DNA of 43,643 nucleotides from Candidatus Sulfotelmatobacter sp. (GCA_025462865.1 JAOAPI010000096.1:1-43643); one strand, 5' to 3'. Shown: positions 1-8,492, numbered from the stretch's first letter. Numbers and translations are program-made. Notes: generated by a model not told the origin, from the letters alone.

Positions 1-4
1 TCAT
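1..4 (-). other. Possible start codon of a leftward gene lying off the window
   Basis: On the minus strand an ATG falls at positions 4-2. An AAGGAG Shine-Dalgarno-like stretch lies about 10 nt upstream of it. Only the start codon is inside the window, so the product cannot be judged. This would explain why positions 5-255 carry no convincing gene: they look like the upstream region of a gene running off the left edge. Confidence 0.3.
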
Positions 5-117
5 TGGTAGAAATCTCCTTAGAGTCTTTGACGACACAACCATCGACAAGTATGGAATCTCACGAAAGGCTTGTTGAGTCAGCGTTAAGTGGACGTGGGG
101 GACAACAAGATCGGATG

Positions 118-145
118 ATTCTCTCACATTGCGACAACGTGTCAA
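118..145 (-). promoter_or_regulatory. Candidate sigma-70 promoter for the gene off the left edge
   Basis: Read on the minus strand there is a perfect TTGACA (140-145), a 16-bp spacer and GAGAAT (118-123, four of six consensus positions). It points to the possible leftward start codon at 4-2. The -10 is weak and the spacer one base short, so this is tentative. Confidence 0.3.
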
Positions 146-255
146 CTGTGCAGATTTCTTCACATTTGGGCTTCGCTTGGCAGAGGTGCCCGCGGGCAAG
201 TTCCGGCCCGACGACACGCCGACAGCGTTCATCCACGGGAGGTCGGCGCGACGTT

Positions 256-1053
256 TTAGCGTGCGCTGACCCGTTTGTAATCCGTAAATTTGACAGTCTG
301 CCGCAAGCGCACTGATCCGGCTCTAAACCGCAGGGTGTCATCCGAGCGTGTGTAGGCCGGGAACCAATAGTGTCCATCGACTTGTTGGCGGTACGTCACA
401 AACGTCGGATGCAGATCGGGCCACTGTCCTCTCTTCTTTGGAATCTTTTCGGGCCCGCTCTTGCCGCACACTTTTACGAGCTGAAAATCCTGCGCATCTA
501 CCCACACGCGCCCTTGAAAATATCGGCGATCCTTGTGTTCTTTTTTTGGCTCGACATGAAATACGTATGTGTCAAGGTCATCCACATGTTGCTGCCCAGC
601 ATATGTCAGGCTGTACTGCGGAAGGTCTTCGCTGGTCAGCATCAGCGGCATGAACGTACGGATGTCTTCCATGTCTTCCGCAGTGAGTTGGATGCCTCGC
701 AATGAATTTTGTACTGCGAACGTCACGACTTCCTGACGTCGGCCCTTTTCGTCATAAGAAACATTGGTTAGTTCATGGAACTCTCCCGTCACCTGTTTGC
801 CGCTCAGCGTCTGCATCAGTACTTCCTGCTTATAGGTGTAATGCCGGCGGGATTGCCTGGTAAGCGATTCTGCTGCGCCAAATTTCTGGATTACGTCCTG
901 CACACTCATCGATTTCGGTTGTGCGAAATCCAGCAGGCCGTTGCCGGCTTCGCAATCCGTCTGCCCCCACAATCTCGTCGAGAGCAACAAGACACACAGG
1001 AGAAACGACAGAATATATATGGAGGGAATCGATTGCTGAGATCGCCTCTGCAT
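256..1053 (-). CDS. Secreted hypothetical protein, possible LolA-like fold
   Basis: This encodes 265 aa. The N-terminus is a clear Sec signal peptide: basic MQRR, a hydrophobic stretch around residues 12-28 and a likely cleavage site after LWGQ. The mature part is rich in alternating polar and hydrophobic residues and in aromatic or YxxQ segments typical of antiparallel beta structure, for example HYTYKQEVLMQTLSGK and RVWVDAQDFQLVKV. That last segment resembles outer-membrane lipoprotein-sorting (LolA/LolB-like) sheets, where a modelled protein contacts acyl chains. The family match is only by appearance, and there is no lipobox. Its function is unknown. It stands alone, transcribed leftward, and no strong ribosome binding site precedes the ATG. 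A TATACT hexamer lies about 14 nt upstream of the start and may be its -10 element. Confidence 0.72.
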   Translation of the reverse strand: MQRRSQQSIPSIYILSFLLCVLLLSTRLWGQTDCEAGNGLLDFAQPKSMSVQDVIQKFGAAESLTRQSRRHYTYKQEVLMQTLSGKQVTGEFHELTNVSYDEKGRRQEVVTFAVQNSLRGIQLTAEDMEDIRTFMPLMLTSEDLPQYSLTYAGQQHVDDLDTYVFHVEPKKEHKDRRYFQGRVWVDAQDFQLVKVCGKSGPEKIPKKRGQWPDLHPTFVTYRQQVDGHYWFPAYTRSDDTLRFRAGSVRLRQTVKFTDYKRVSAR

Positions 1054-1175
1054 GGTGGAGGTTTGCCAGTATACGTCAGAGTGCTCTAAGCGGCGCGACT
1101 CCTTTATTTAACTATTTAACGTCCGATGTGATGATGTGGCCTGCCAAGAGCTTATCCCGGCATCGAACCACCGTA

Positions 1176-1204
1176 TTGACAGATGGGGTGAACCCCTGAG
1201 TATC
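1176..1204 (+). promoter_or_regulatory. Candidate promoter with an internal palindrome before the 65-aa gene
   Basis: A perfect TTGACA (1176-1181) is followed 17 bp later by AGTATC, a weak -10. The spacer contains GGGGT-GA-ACCCC (1185-1196), an inverted repeat that could be an operator. The next start codon downstream is the 65-aa gene at 1236. Confidence 0.3.
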
Positions 1205-1235
1205 CGGACAAGGGCTTCCAGCATCTAAAACTGGT

Positions 1236-1433
1236 ATGTCATCAATGTCAGTATTCGACGAGAAATATCGAGTGGTGGGCATCGAGGATGACCGGCTGTT
1301 TTTGCGCGGAGTCGAAAGCGGAAAGGTTCTCGCTGTCCTCAATTCCGAGCCCGAGACTCCTCTTACTCAGGAAGAGTATCCGATCGGCAAATTAATTGCC
1401 CTTAGCGATCCGGGCAACATGCCTGGAAACTGA
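1236..1433 (+). CDS. Small conserved-looking hypothetical protein (65 aa)
   Basis: This is a 65-aa acidic cytosolic protein with no signal peptide or membrane segment. Its composition looks coded rather than random: a strand-like YRVVGIEDDRLFLRGV is followed by ESGKVLAVL and a Pro/Glu-rich linker, PETPLTQEEYPIGKLIAL. The alternation of Val/Ile/Leu with charged residues suggests one small beta-sheet. No known family is recognised. There is no obvious Shine-Dalgarno sequence before the ATG, and an internal Met at codon 4 is an alternative start. A candidate promoter sits about 35-60 bp upstream. It may be a small regulatory or accessory protein, but nothing in the neighbourhood assigns a role. 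Confidence 0.5.
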   Translation: MSSMSVFDEKYRVVGIEDDRLFLRGVESGKVLAVLNSEPETPLTQEEYPIGKLIALSDPGNMPGN

Positions 1434-1531
1434 AAAGCGATCATCCCTTTCGCCCCGGGTATCAAGGTGAAAAGTTCAACCATAAAAAATCCATAAGAAG
1501 ATTGACACTTATTCATTGTTTAGGTTCCATT

Positions 1532-1545
1532 CGGCGGAAACGCCG
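1532..1545 (+). other. GAAA-tetraloop hairpin in the leader of the zinc-ribbon gene
   Basis: CGGCG-GAAA-CGCCG forms a perfect 5-bp stem with a GNRA tetraloop. It lies 76 nt before the GTG start at 1622 and about 25 nt after a TTGACA hexamer at 1502-1507. It may stabilise the 5' leader. It has no following T-run, so it is not an intrinsic terminator. Confidence 0.35.
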
Positions 1546-1621
1546 CGGGAGGTAATCTGCATCGTACTGGCGGGGCGGCGTAAGTAGAGTTAATCTTAGT
1601 GTTGGAATCCGAGGAGGATTT

Positions 1622-2872
1622 GTGCGCTGCGGACGATGCGGCAATGAGAATAGCGAGTCCAACCGCTTCTGCGGAATGTGTGGTGCTCCTCTACTCGCTA
1701 AAGCTCAAGTTCCCGGACCAGCGACCGTTCCGGTAGCGGCCGGCAACGGACCCGTAAGGCAGGCGGCGGCTCCGACCGCGATTGGAGGTCGACCGGCTTC
1801 CCAAACCCCTCGCATCGGCGCAACGCGTCTCGAGACAACTGCCGCCGAAAGACCGGCGCCTTCGCCCTCTCATCGCGCGCAGCCTGGCGGCAGTCCTTTC
1901 ATCACTGGTCCATCGTTTCTGGGTCTGAATGGTCCTTCGAGTGGCGGTGGATCTTATCGTGACCATCACCGGGATTCTTCGGGACCAGACGACTCGCAGT
2001 CATCCTCAGAAAATCTTGATTACCTCCTCGATGACGAACAAGAACCCAAGGGCAGTGGCGGAAAGTTAATTCTTTTTGTAATCGTGCTCGCACTTGCCGC
2101 GGGGCTTGGATACCTGCACTGGAAGCGCGGTGGGTTCGATTGGCTGAATCTCGGCGACAAGAAAGCGGCGGTGGCCAAGCCAGCTCCGGACGCTAACCCG
2201 AATACTTCCGATCCCGCGGGTGCTTCGGGTACGGCCGCAGCTCCAAACACTTCAGCGCCTCCTCCCACGGCCAATGCGCCGGTTACTCCTATTCCCACGG
2301 ATGCCGCGCCAACGAATGCCGCACCAACGAATCCCGCGGATTCGAATGCGACAAATGCAATCCCGCAAGCTGTTTCGCCGCCTCCCGGAGGTGAGTCTGG
2401 CGTCGGTTCCGATTCTCCATCACATTCTTCCACTTCCGATTCTGATCAACGGTCGAACTCTGAGCAGAGCTCCGATGATCAGGAAGAGCCAGCCGCAACG
2501 GAAAAACCAGTCGCGCGCAAACCCGCAACCGCAAAGTCATTTGCTGCAAAGCCATCCGCCGCAAAACCTTTTGATTCTGTCCCCGAAGCGGAACGCTATA
2601 TTTACGGACGCGGCGTGCGTCAGGACTGCGACCACGGTCTGCGGCTGCTCAAGCCCGCCGCCGAACAATCGAATCCAAAAGCAATGATTTCACTCGGCGC
2701 TCTCTATTCGACAGGAACCTGCACTCCGCGTGACTTGCCCACTGCTTATCGGTGGTTCGCGCTGGCTTTACACAAACAACCTGATAATCAGGTATTGCAG
2801 GATGAGTTGCAAAAACTGTGGAGACAGATGACCCAGCCTGAACGTCAACTCGCCATCAAGCTCAGCCAATAG
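1622..2872 (+). CDS. Zinc-ribbon, single-pass membrane protein with C-terminal Sel1-type repeat
   Basis: This is a 416-aa protein starting at GTG behind a good GAGGAGG ribosome binding site. Residues 1-22 form a zinc ribbon with Cys3, Cys6, Cys17 and Cys20 (CGRCG...CGMCG). A disordered Pro/Ser/Gly-rich linker follows to about residue 140. A transmembrane helix of about 20 residues comes near 145-168 (LILFVIVLALAAGLGYL). Next is a long Ala/Pro/Thr/Ser-rich low-complexity region with Asn-Ala repeats. The C-terminus from about 318 contains Sel1/TPR-like helices (AERYIYGRGVRQD, AMISLGALYSTG, AYRWFALALHKQ). The ribbon would be cytoplasmic and the Sel1 region extracytoplasmic. The architecture suggests an envelope scaffold or signalling adaptor; the partner is unknown. 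Confidence 0.8.
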   Translation: MRCGRCGNENSESNRFCGMCGAPLLAKAQVPGPATVPVAAGNGPVRQAAAPTAIGGRPASQTPRIGATRLETTAAERPAPSPSHRAQPGGSPFITGPSFLGLNGPSSGGGSYRDHHRDSSGPDDSQSSSENLDYLLDDEQEPKGSGGKLILFVIVLALAAGLGYLHWKRGGFDWLNLGDKKAAVAKPAPDANPNTSDPAGASGTAAAPNTSAPPPTANAPVTPIPTDAAPTNAAPTNPADSNATNAIPQAVSPPPGGESGVGSDSPSHSSTSDSDQRSNSEQSSDDQEEPAATEKPVARKPATAKSFAAKPSAAKPFDSVPEAERYIYGRGVRQDCDHGLRLLKPAAEQSNPKAMISLGALYSTGTCTPRDLPTAYRWFALALHKQPDNQVLQDELQKLWRQMTQPERQLAIKLSQ

Positions 2873-2924
2873 TCCTGCCGCATTCGCGTTAGCCAACTCT
2901 CGTTGTTCACCTGTGTGCAGCTTG

Positions 2925-3296
2925 TTAACGCTTGTCTTCGTCGCGGTGAACCGTATCCATGGAAAAAGCAGGAAGGCACACAGCAATATATTCCGCGCCG
3001 CCCTCGTGGGGAGAAGAGTAGCGAATCCACTCGCCGGCGTGGGCGATCACGGCTTGTCCCGCGGCGACCTCGAAGGAACCGGCTTTGTGTTCAATTAGCA
3101 ATGTTCCCTTCAGAACGATGGTGAACTCATCGAATGTGGGAGTCTGGCCGGGCTCGAGCCATCCGGCAGGACTATGCATGTGCGCGACGCTGGCCGCGGT
3201 GGTTTGGGAGTTGACGCGGCCAATGTATTCCTCAATGAGCTTAGGTTTGTTGCCGGCGGATTGGATGCGAGTGGGTTGCGAGATCAAGGTAGGCAT
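2925..3296 (-). CDS. Small cupin-domain protein
   Basis: This is a 123-aa protein with the single conserved beta-barrel of the cupin superfamily. Motif 1 is represented by AHMHSPAGWLEPGQTPTFDEFTIVLKG, split around the G-x5-H-x-H-type metal region, and includes the Glu of FDEFTIVLKG. Motif 2 is the AAGQAVIAHAGEWIRY segment with Gly and His. Many such single-domain cupins bind a divalent metal and act as small isomerases, dioxygenases or ligand sensors. The substrate cannot be inferred here. It stands alone on the minus strand between two rightward genes. The resemblance to EutQ-like cupins is weak. Confidence 0.75.
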   Translation of the reverse strand: MPTLISQPTRIQSAGNKPKLIEEYIGRVNSQTTAASVAHMHSPAGWLEPGQTPTFDEFTIVLKGTLLIEHKAGSFEVAAGQAVIAHAGEWIRYSSPHEGGAEYIAVCLPAFSMDTVHRDEDKR

Positions 3297-3424
3297 GAGA
3301 TCTGTTTTTTAGCCAGAGGACGTTGCGCTCCGGACACTTTTCATCCAAGGCATGATTTTACTCCTCGGAGACCCAAGAGCTTTGGTTCCGGGCGTCCATA
3401 TACATGCGCGATCGCACCATCAGT

Positions 3425-3430
3425 TACAAT
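3425..3430 (+). promoter_or_regulatory. Candidate -10 box immediately before rph
   Basis: A TACAAT hexamer ends 8 nt before the rph start codon. With a normal -10 to +1 distance, transcription would begin at or next to the ATG, giving a leaderless or near-leaderless message. That agrees with the absence of a Shine-Dalgarno sequence. No convincing -35 is seen. Confidence 0.35.
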
Positions 3431-3438
3431 CCTCGCTT

Positions 3439-4176
3439 ATGTTCTATCGCTCGGATAACCGTGCTGTTGACCAGTTGCGGCCTGTCACAATCACTCCTGA
3501 ATTTATTACTACGGCCGAGGGGTCGGTGCTGATAGAGGTTGGGAACACCCGGGTGATTTGTACGGCGTCGATTGAAGAGACGGTGCCGCAGTTCATGCGG
3601 AACTCCGGAAAAGGATGGATCTCGAGCGAGTACGCGATGATTCCGCGGGCAACGCTGACGCGGACGTCGCGAGAAGTGGCCAAGGGGCGGCCGAGTGGCA
3701 GGACGCACGAGATCCAGCGCCTGATTGGACGCTCCCTGCGGGCGGTGACCGATTTAGCGCGACTGGGCGAACGCACGATCTGGATCGATTGCGACGTGAT
3801 TCAGGCCGACGGCGGGACGCGAACAGCTTCGATTACAGGTGCATTCGTCGCATTAGGACTGGCGCTGGAAAAATTGGTGGACGCTGGAACTCTGACTTCG
3901 GTCCCGCTGAGAGATTTTGTGGCGGCAGTGAGCGTCGGAATTGTGGATGGAGAAGTCCTACTCGATCTTTGCTACGAGGAAGACTCGCGCGCCGATGTGG
4001 ACATGAATTTTGTGATGACTGCGGGGCACAAGATTGTCGAAGTACAGGCAACTGCGGAGCGCCAGGCATTCGATGAAGCGCAGTTCGCGAAGATGATGGC
4101 ATTCGCGCGGCAGGGAGTGCAGGCGCTGATCGCCAAGCAGCAAGCCGTATTGAGCGGGCTAACACTAAGGCAGTGA
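3439..4176 (+). CDS. rph: Ribonuclease PH
   Basis: RNase PH is a phosphate-dependent 3'-5' exoribonuclease that trims the 3' ends of tRNA precursors using inorganic phosphate; it acts as a hexamer. The 245-aa product has the family pattern throughout: a start like [13 protein letters not shown], the [17 protein letters not shown] strand, the [17 protein letters not shown] region, [17 protein letters not shown] with the phosphate-binding Arg, the [19 protein letters not shown] signature, and an acidic [16 protein letters not shown] segment with the catalytic Asp residues. Length matches the family. The ORF could extend 29 codons upstream, but the ATG at 3439 begins exactly where the family does. 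The usual rdgB neighbour is absent. Confidence 0.95.
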   Translation: MFYRSDNRAVDQLRPVTITPEFITTAEGSVLIEVGNTRVICTASIEETVPQFMRNSGKGWISSEYAMIPRATLTRTSREVAKGRPSGRTHEIQRLIGRSLRAVTDLARLGERTIWIDCDVIQADGGTRTASITGAFVALGLALEKLVDAGTLTSVPLRDFVAAVSVGIVDGEVLLDLCYEEDSRADVDMNFVMTAGHKIVEVQATAERQAFDEAQFAKMMAFARQGVQALIAKQQAVLSGLTLRQ

Positions 4177-4189
4177 GGCGCTGGCGACC

Positions 4190-5440
4190 TTACTCATACC
4201 TCAGGCTCTCAATCGGATCCAGCCGGGCGGCGTGAATCGCGGGCACCATGCCGCTGATAATCCCAACCAGACTGAGAATGATAGTTGCCTCGGCCAGGCT
4301 GCTCACATTGATGTGAAGGTGGATGTCTCCGGCCTGGAGATTGTCGCCGAAGGCGCTCATCAGCGGCAATGCTCCTACTCCCCAAGAAATAAGATAGGCA
4401 ATTGCAATTCCCGCGAGGCCTCCAAGGAAAGTGATGGCCAATGCTTCGGCGAGAAACTGAAACAGGATGTGGGCCTTGTGCGCGCCCAAAGCTTTTTCAA
4501 TCCCGATCTCCCGCGTCCGCTGCTGCACCGATACCAGCATGATGTTCATCAGGCCGATGCCGCCGATGCCTAGAGTGAGCGCGCCGATGAAAGCCAGCAG
4601 GATCTTGAGCGCGGTGGTGACAACCGTGAACTCGTCGAAGTCTTGCTTGAAATCGGCCATGAATACGGCGCGCCGGTCGTCGGGCCTAAAGTTGTGGTGT
4701 CCCGCGAGCACGGCGCGCACCACGCGCGTAAGTTGCTGATGGTTTTCGCCTTCGTAGTCCATGAAGAGCCCGGTGATGTATCGAGTGTCGAAGAGGTCGC
4801 CCATGGAACTGAATGGCAGAACGACCATGCTGTTGTCGTTGTCGTCGCCGCCCTGGACCTTGCGCTGGTAGACACCGACCACTTCAAAGCTCAAGCCGTT
4901 GACGCGAATGGTTTGTCCCAAGGGCGGCACGCCGGAAAAAAGTCGGCGTCTGGCTTCGTCGCCAATCACAGCTACGCGGGCCCGCTGGAGCTGGTCCTCT
5001 TCGCTCAGGCCTCGGCCGGTAGCAATTCCGAATCCACGGATGCGCTCGTAGACGGGATAGACTCCAGTGAGAAATAGGTTAGTGAAGCTGCGTGTGTCAT
5101 GCTGAATGGTCACGCCATTTCGTTTGTCGAAGATGGGAGTGACGCCCTTGATCATGGGCACCTCGTTGCGGATGTAATCGACATCCGCGACCTGAAGGCG
5201 AACTTCGCTTCCAGCCTTGGCGCCACCCGCCTGCAGCGACGTGCGGCCCGGGAACACTCCGATCACATCGGTTCCCCAGGAAGCGAAGATAAGGTTGATG
5301 GCGTGCTCAAAGCCGGAGCCGAACGCCAGCAGGATGACAACGGTGGCGATTCCCCAAGCCATGCCCAGCATGGTCAGCGTAGTGCGGCGGCGGTTATGCT
5401 GCATTGCTCCGAGAGCTTCCTTTAATAGATCACGCGTCAT
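4190..5440 (-). CDS. MacB-like ABC transporter permease (second gene of the pair)
   Basis: This 416-aa protein has the MacB/FtsX permease layout. One N-terminal membrane helix (residues about 20-45, TMLGMAWGIATVVILLAFG) is followed by a large periplasmic MacB_PCD domain (about 50-270). Three C-terminal helices follow, with the signature GIGLMNIMLVSVQQRTREIGIEKALGA and the ending MVPAIHAARLDPIESLRYE. Such permeases work as mechanotransmitters with a cytoplasmic ATPase and often a periplasmic adaptor, exporting peptides, lipoproteins or antibiotics. It follows its paralogue by 18 bp and has a good AGGAGAG ribosome binding site. Neither an ATPase nor an adaptor gene is adjacent, so partners must be encoded elsewhere. 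Substrate is unknown. Confidence 0.9.
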   Translation of the reverse strand: MTRDLLKEALGAMQHNRRRTTLTMLGMAWGIATVVILLAFGSGFEHAINLIFASWGTDVIGVFPGRTSLQAGGAKAGSEVRLQVADVDYIRNEVPMIKGVTPIFDKRNGVTIQHDTRSFTNLFLTGVYPVYERIRGFGIATGRGLSEEDQLQRARVAVIGDEARRRLFSGVPPLGQTIRVNGLSFEVVGVYQRKVQGGDDNDNSMVVLPFSSMGDLFDTRYITGLFMDYEGENHQQLTRVVRAVLAGHHNFRPDDRRAVFMADFKQDFDEFTVVTTALKILLAFIGALTLGIGGIGLMNIMLVSVQQRTREIGIEKALGAHKAHILFQFLAEALAITFLGGLAGIAIAYLISWGVGALPLMSAFGDNLQAGDIHLHINVSSLAEATIILSLVGIISGMVPAIHAARLDPIESLRYE

Positions 5441-5458
5441 AAATTACTCTCCTGCGAA

Positions 5459-6715
5459 TTACTCCTGGCGCAAAGCCTCGACAGGTTCAAGCATGGCGGC
5501 TTTGCGGGCCGGGTAAAGGCCGGCGGTAATGCCAGCCAATGCCAATGAGAGCACCGCACCGAAGGCGGACACCGGTACGATACGTGGCGTATCGAAACCC
5601 TGCGGAAGATTCACTCCCGAGAGCAGATGAATGATGAGCATGGAGGCGCCTACGCCGAGCGCTCCGCTTAGCAGCGTGAGGAATGCGCCTTCCAGAAAGA
5701 ATTGAAACAGGATGTTGCGGTTGGTCGCCCCCAGAGCTTTGCGCAATCCGATCTCGCGGGTACGTTCGGTGACCGCGACCAACATGATGTTGATGATTCC
5801 GATCGCGCCTAGCGCCAGCGTGATGAGACCAACGCCGCCGAGGAACCAATCCATCGCCGTGAAAATCTTTCCCATGGTTTTCTGGTTCTTCACCGTATCC
5901 CACTCTTCCCAGATGTCTTTTGCTTCCGGATCAAACCCGCCGTGGTTGCGGGCGACGATCCTGTGGAGTTCTGCTTTGGTGGCTTCGTTTTCATCGAAGG
6001 TATGCGGTTGATAATTGAGGAACGAAATTGCACTGCCCTCCTTCGAGTTGTCTCCCTTGAGAGGGAACAGTTCGCGCATGGTGTTGAGAGGCACGAAGAT
6101 GCGAATGTTAGTTGAGTTCTGCTCTTCGTTGCCGATCATGGAAAGCATGCCGATCACCTGGAAGCGAACGCCGTTGAGCAATATAGTGTTGCCCACCGCC
6201 GGTCGTCCGGGGAACAAGTTGCGGGTCATCTCGCGGCCGAGGATGCAGACCCGTCGTCGCTGCTCGTTGTCGTCATCGTTAAGCCAGCGTCCCACCTGCA
6301 AGGGAATCGTCCGCACCAGACTGAAGACCGGAGGAACTCCAGAAACTTGGCCGTTGGTGCTGGTATAGTCGCTGACCGCGCGGATGTCATCGCGCGCGAT
6401 TACCGGCGACACGTGCAGGGCGAGTTTTGACTCCTTCTGAATGGCGAGGTAGTCAGCATAAGTCAGGTTGAACCACCTCATCGAGTTGAAGCTGCCCTCG
6501 ACTGCGGGTGAGCGTCCGCCAAATAAAAAGATGATGTTCTTGCCGAAGGTCTCAAGTTGGCGACGGTTGCCGTTACGGAAGCCTTCCCCCACCCCTGTGA
6601 GAAGCAACAGCGATCCCACTCCCCAGGCGATCCCGAACATGGTTAAGAAAGAACGCAGCTTGTGCGCCCACAATGTGCGCAGGGTCTGATTGAAGATATC
6701 CAGGAGGGTGCGCAT
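5459..6715 (-). CDS. MacB-like ABC transporter permease (first gene of the pair)
   Basis: This 418-aa protein starts at an ATG preceded by GAGGCGAC; a start 22 codons further upstream is possible but has no such site. It has the same architecture as its downstream neighbour: an N-terminal helix (SFLTMFGIAWGVGSLLLLTG), a periplasmic core with the MacB signature of small beta domains (RRVCILGREMTRNLFPG), and three C-terminal helices around IGIINIMLVAVTERTREIGLRKALGA, ending YPARKAAMLEPVEALRQE. The two permeases are clearly homologous but divergent, suggesting a heterodimeric exporter whose ATPase is encoded elsewhere. The start lies about 200 bp after the stop of the upstream aldehyde dehydrogenase gene on the same strand, so the two could share a transcript. 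Confidence 0.9.
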   Translation of the reverse strand: MRTLLDIFNQTLRTLWAHKLRSFLTMFGIAWGVGSLLLLTGVGEGFRNGNRRQLETFGKNIIFLFGGRSPAVEGSFNSMRWFNLTYADYLAIQKESKLALHVSPVIARDDIRAVSDYTSTNGQVSGVPPVFSLVRTIPLQVGRWLNDDDNEQRRRVCILGREMTRNLFPGRPAVGNTILLNGVRFQVIGMLSMIGNEEQNSTNIRIFVPLNTMRELFPLKGDNSKEGSAISFLNYQPHTFDENEATKAELHRIVARNHGGFDPEAKDIWEEWDTVKNQKTMGKIFTAMDWFLGGVGLITLALGAIGIINIMLVAVTERTREIGLRKALGATNRNILFQFFLEGAFLTLLSGALGVGASMLIIHLLSGVNLPQGFDTPRIVPVSAFGAVLSLALAGITAGLYPARKAAMLEPVEALRQE

Positions 6716-6918
6716 TGTCGCCTCGATTCGGCGTGGCCGATCAGCCAATGCCGATATCAATTCGACTAAGAACGGCGGCAATCGTTAGCGACGGTTTACA
6801 GAAACTCCGAATGGTCGACGGGGATGGTCTTGATGCGTCTACGAATGGGCGGCTGCGCACGACCTGCAGGTGCCGTGAGACAAATCAGCGTTTCACTGTT
6901 CTATTTCTGACAGCTTTG

Positions 6919-8283
6919 CTAGGCGATCGAAACGCTTTTAATATTCATGAATTCGCGGATGCCGTTGGCGGAGAGTTCGCGGCCGTGGCCAGAGTGTTTG
7001 ACTCCACCGAAGGGAATGCGAGGATCAGAGGCGACCATTTTGTTGATGAAGACCATGCCCGATTCGAGTTCGTTGACAAAACGTTCGCGCTCACCGTCGT
7101 CGGTGGTCCAGGCGCTGGCGCCGAGGCCAAAGCGGACGTCGTTGGCGAGGCGAATCGCTTCATCGATGTCTTTAACGCGAAACAACATTGCAACCGGGCC
7201 GAAAAATTCCTCGCGGTAGGCCGGAGATTCTTTCGGGATGTTGGTTAAGACGGTAGGTGCATAGTAGTTGCCCGGCAGCTTCAGCGGCTGGCCTCCGGTT
7301 AAAAGTTTCGCGCCCGCTTTGACGGATTTCTGCACATCGGCATCCAGCGATTTTACGGCGTCGGCAGTGGCGAGGGGCCCGAGTTCCGTTTTCTCGTCGA
7401 AGGGGTCGCCGATGCGCAGATTTTTCATGCGTTCGACGAACTTGCGCTGAAAGTCATCGGCAATAGCGTCGGCGACGATGAATCGCTTTGCCGCGATGCA
7501 CGACTGACCGTTGTTGATTACTCGGGCCTCAACCGCTGTGGCGACGGCAGCTTCGAGATCGGCGCTGGGCATGACGATAAAGGGATCACTGCCGCCGAGC
7601 TCGAGCACGACCTTCTTGATGCGTTTGGCGGCGGCGATTCCGACTTCAATGCCCGCCTGCTCACTTCCCGTGAGCGTGGCGGCGACGACGCGCGGATCGT
7701 TAAGGATTGCGTCTACCTGCTGCGAGCCGATGAGTAGCGTCTGAAATGCGCCTTCGGGAAATCCGGCTTCGAGGAAAATCTTTTCGATCGCCAGCGCGCA
7801 CTGGGGAACGTTCGAGGCATGCTTGAGGAGTCCGACATTGCCAGCCATGAGAGCGGGAGCGGCAAAGCGAATCACCTGCCAGAAAGGAAAATTCCAGGGC
7901 ATGACTGCGAGAATCGGTCCAATAGGCAGATAACGAACAAAGCTTTTCTTTGCGCCAGTATCGATAGCTTCGTCGGCGAGGAAACGCTCGGCATTGTCGG
8001 CGTAGTAGCGGCAACCTCCCGCGCATTTGACCGCTTCAGCTACTGCAGCTTTGTAGGGCTTACCCATTTCAAGCGTCATGAGATGGGCGAATTTATCTTT
8101 ATCTCGATCAAGGATGTCCGCGGCCTTGCGCATACGCCTGGCACGCTCCGCAAATGGAGTCTTGCGCTCGGCACGATAGGTGGTGACGGCCCGTTGGAGC
8201 TTTTGCTCAATTTGGGCGCCGGACAGGGCTTCAAACGTTTGCAGCGTCTCGCCGGTCGAGGGATTGATGGTGGCAATAGGCAT
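6919..8283 (-). CDS. gabD: NAD(P)-dependent aldehyde dehydrogenase, succinate-semialdehyde dehydrogenase type
   Basis: The product is 454 aa. It oxidises an aldehyde to the acid with NAD(P)+, most likely succinate semialdehyde to succinate. Visible family features are the PWNFPFW oxyanion segment (Asn about 131), the TGSEQAG cofactor loop, the general base Glu at about 228 in LELGGSDPFIV and the nucleophile Cys at about 262 in NNGQSCIAAKRF. The ending, GRELSANGIREFMNIKSVSI, is typical of the short SSADH clade. The ATG at 8283 gives the usual MPIATINPSTGE beginning; an ATG eight codons earlier is possible. No GABA aminotransferase is nearby, so the substrate, and therefore the symbol, is provisional. 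Confidence 0.85.
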   Translation of the reverse strand: MPIATINPSTGETLQTFEALSGAQIEQKLQRAVTTYRAERKTPFAERARRMRKAADILDRDKDKFAHLMTLEMGKPYKAAVAEAVKCAGGCRYYADNAERFLADEAIDTGAKKSFVRYLPIGPILAVMPWNFPFWQVIRFAAPALMAGNVGLLKHASNVPQCALAIEKIFLEAGFPEGAFQTLLIGSQQVDAILNDPRVVAATLTGSEQAGIEVGIAAAKRIKKVVLELGGSDPFIVMPSADLEAAVATAVEARVINNGQSCIAAKRFIVADAIADDFQRKFVERMKNLRIGDPFDEKTELGPLATADAVKSLDADVQKSVKAGAKLLTGGQPLKLPGNYYAPTVLTNIPKESPAYREEFFGPVAMLFRVKDIDEAIRLANDVRFGLGASAWTTDDGERERFVNELESGMVFINKMVASDPRIPFGGVKHSGHGRELSANGIREFMNIKSVSIA

Positions 8284-8350
8284 GGTTGATGATTTCTGCA
8301 GGCCCATCAGGATGCTTCACGTCGATATTCCTGAACGCCGCTCTGGTCAT

Positions 8351-8369
8351 ACCACTATACCATCGTGGT
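8351..8369 (-). promoter_or_regulatory. Extended -10 promoter with an overlapping inverted repeat, upstream of the aldehyde dehydrogenase
   Basis: On the minus strand the sequence reads TGG-TATAGT (8362-8354), an extended -10 element. It would start transcription about 60 nt before the gene. ACCAC (8351-8355) and GTGGT (8365-8369) form an inverted repeat around it that could be an operator. No good -35 is present, as expected for extended -10 promoters. Confidence 0.4.
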
Positions 8370-8486
8370 CTGCGTCCCGTGGTGAGAGACGGATCAGCTC
8401 GAATAAAAAATTGCGGAATCGGGCGGAGTCGCACGCGGTTTGGGTTCGTCCGCGGGCCACTGTGTATTGTCGCCTACACGCTGGTT

Positions 8487-8492
8487 TACAAT
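8487..8492 (+). promoter_or_regulatory. Candidate -10 box for lacD
   Basis: TACAAT lies 43 nt upstream of the lacD start. Unlike the other TACAAT sites in the window, it leaves room for a leader that includes the GGAGG ribosome binding site at about 8526-8530. No -35 consensus is evident. Confidence 0.3.

Noticed and set aside
4..315. Rightward 103-aa ORF at the left edge
   Set aside because: No protein-like pattern or ribosome site. The region fits better as the upstream region of a gene leaving the window on the left.
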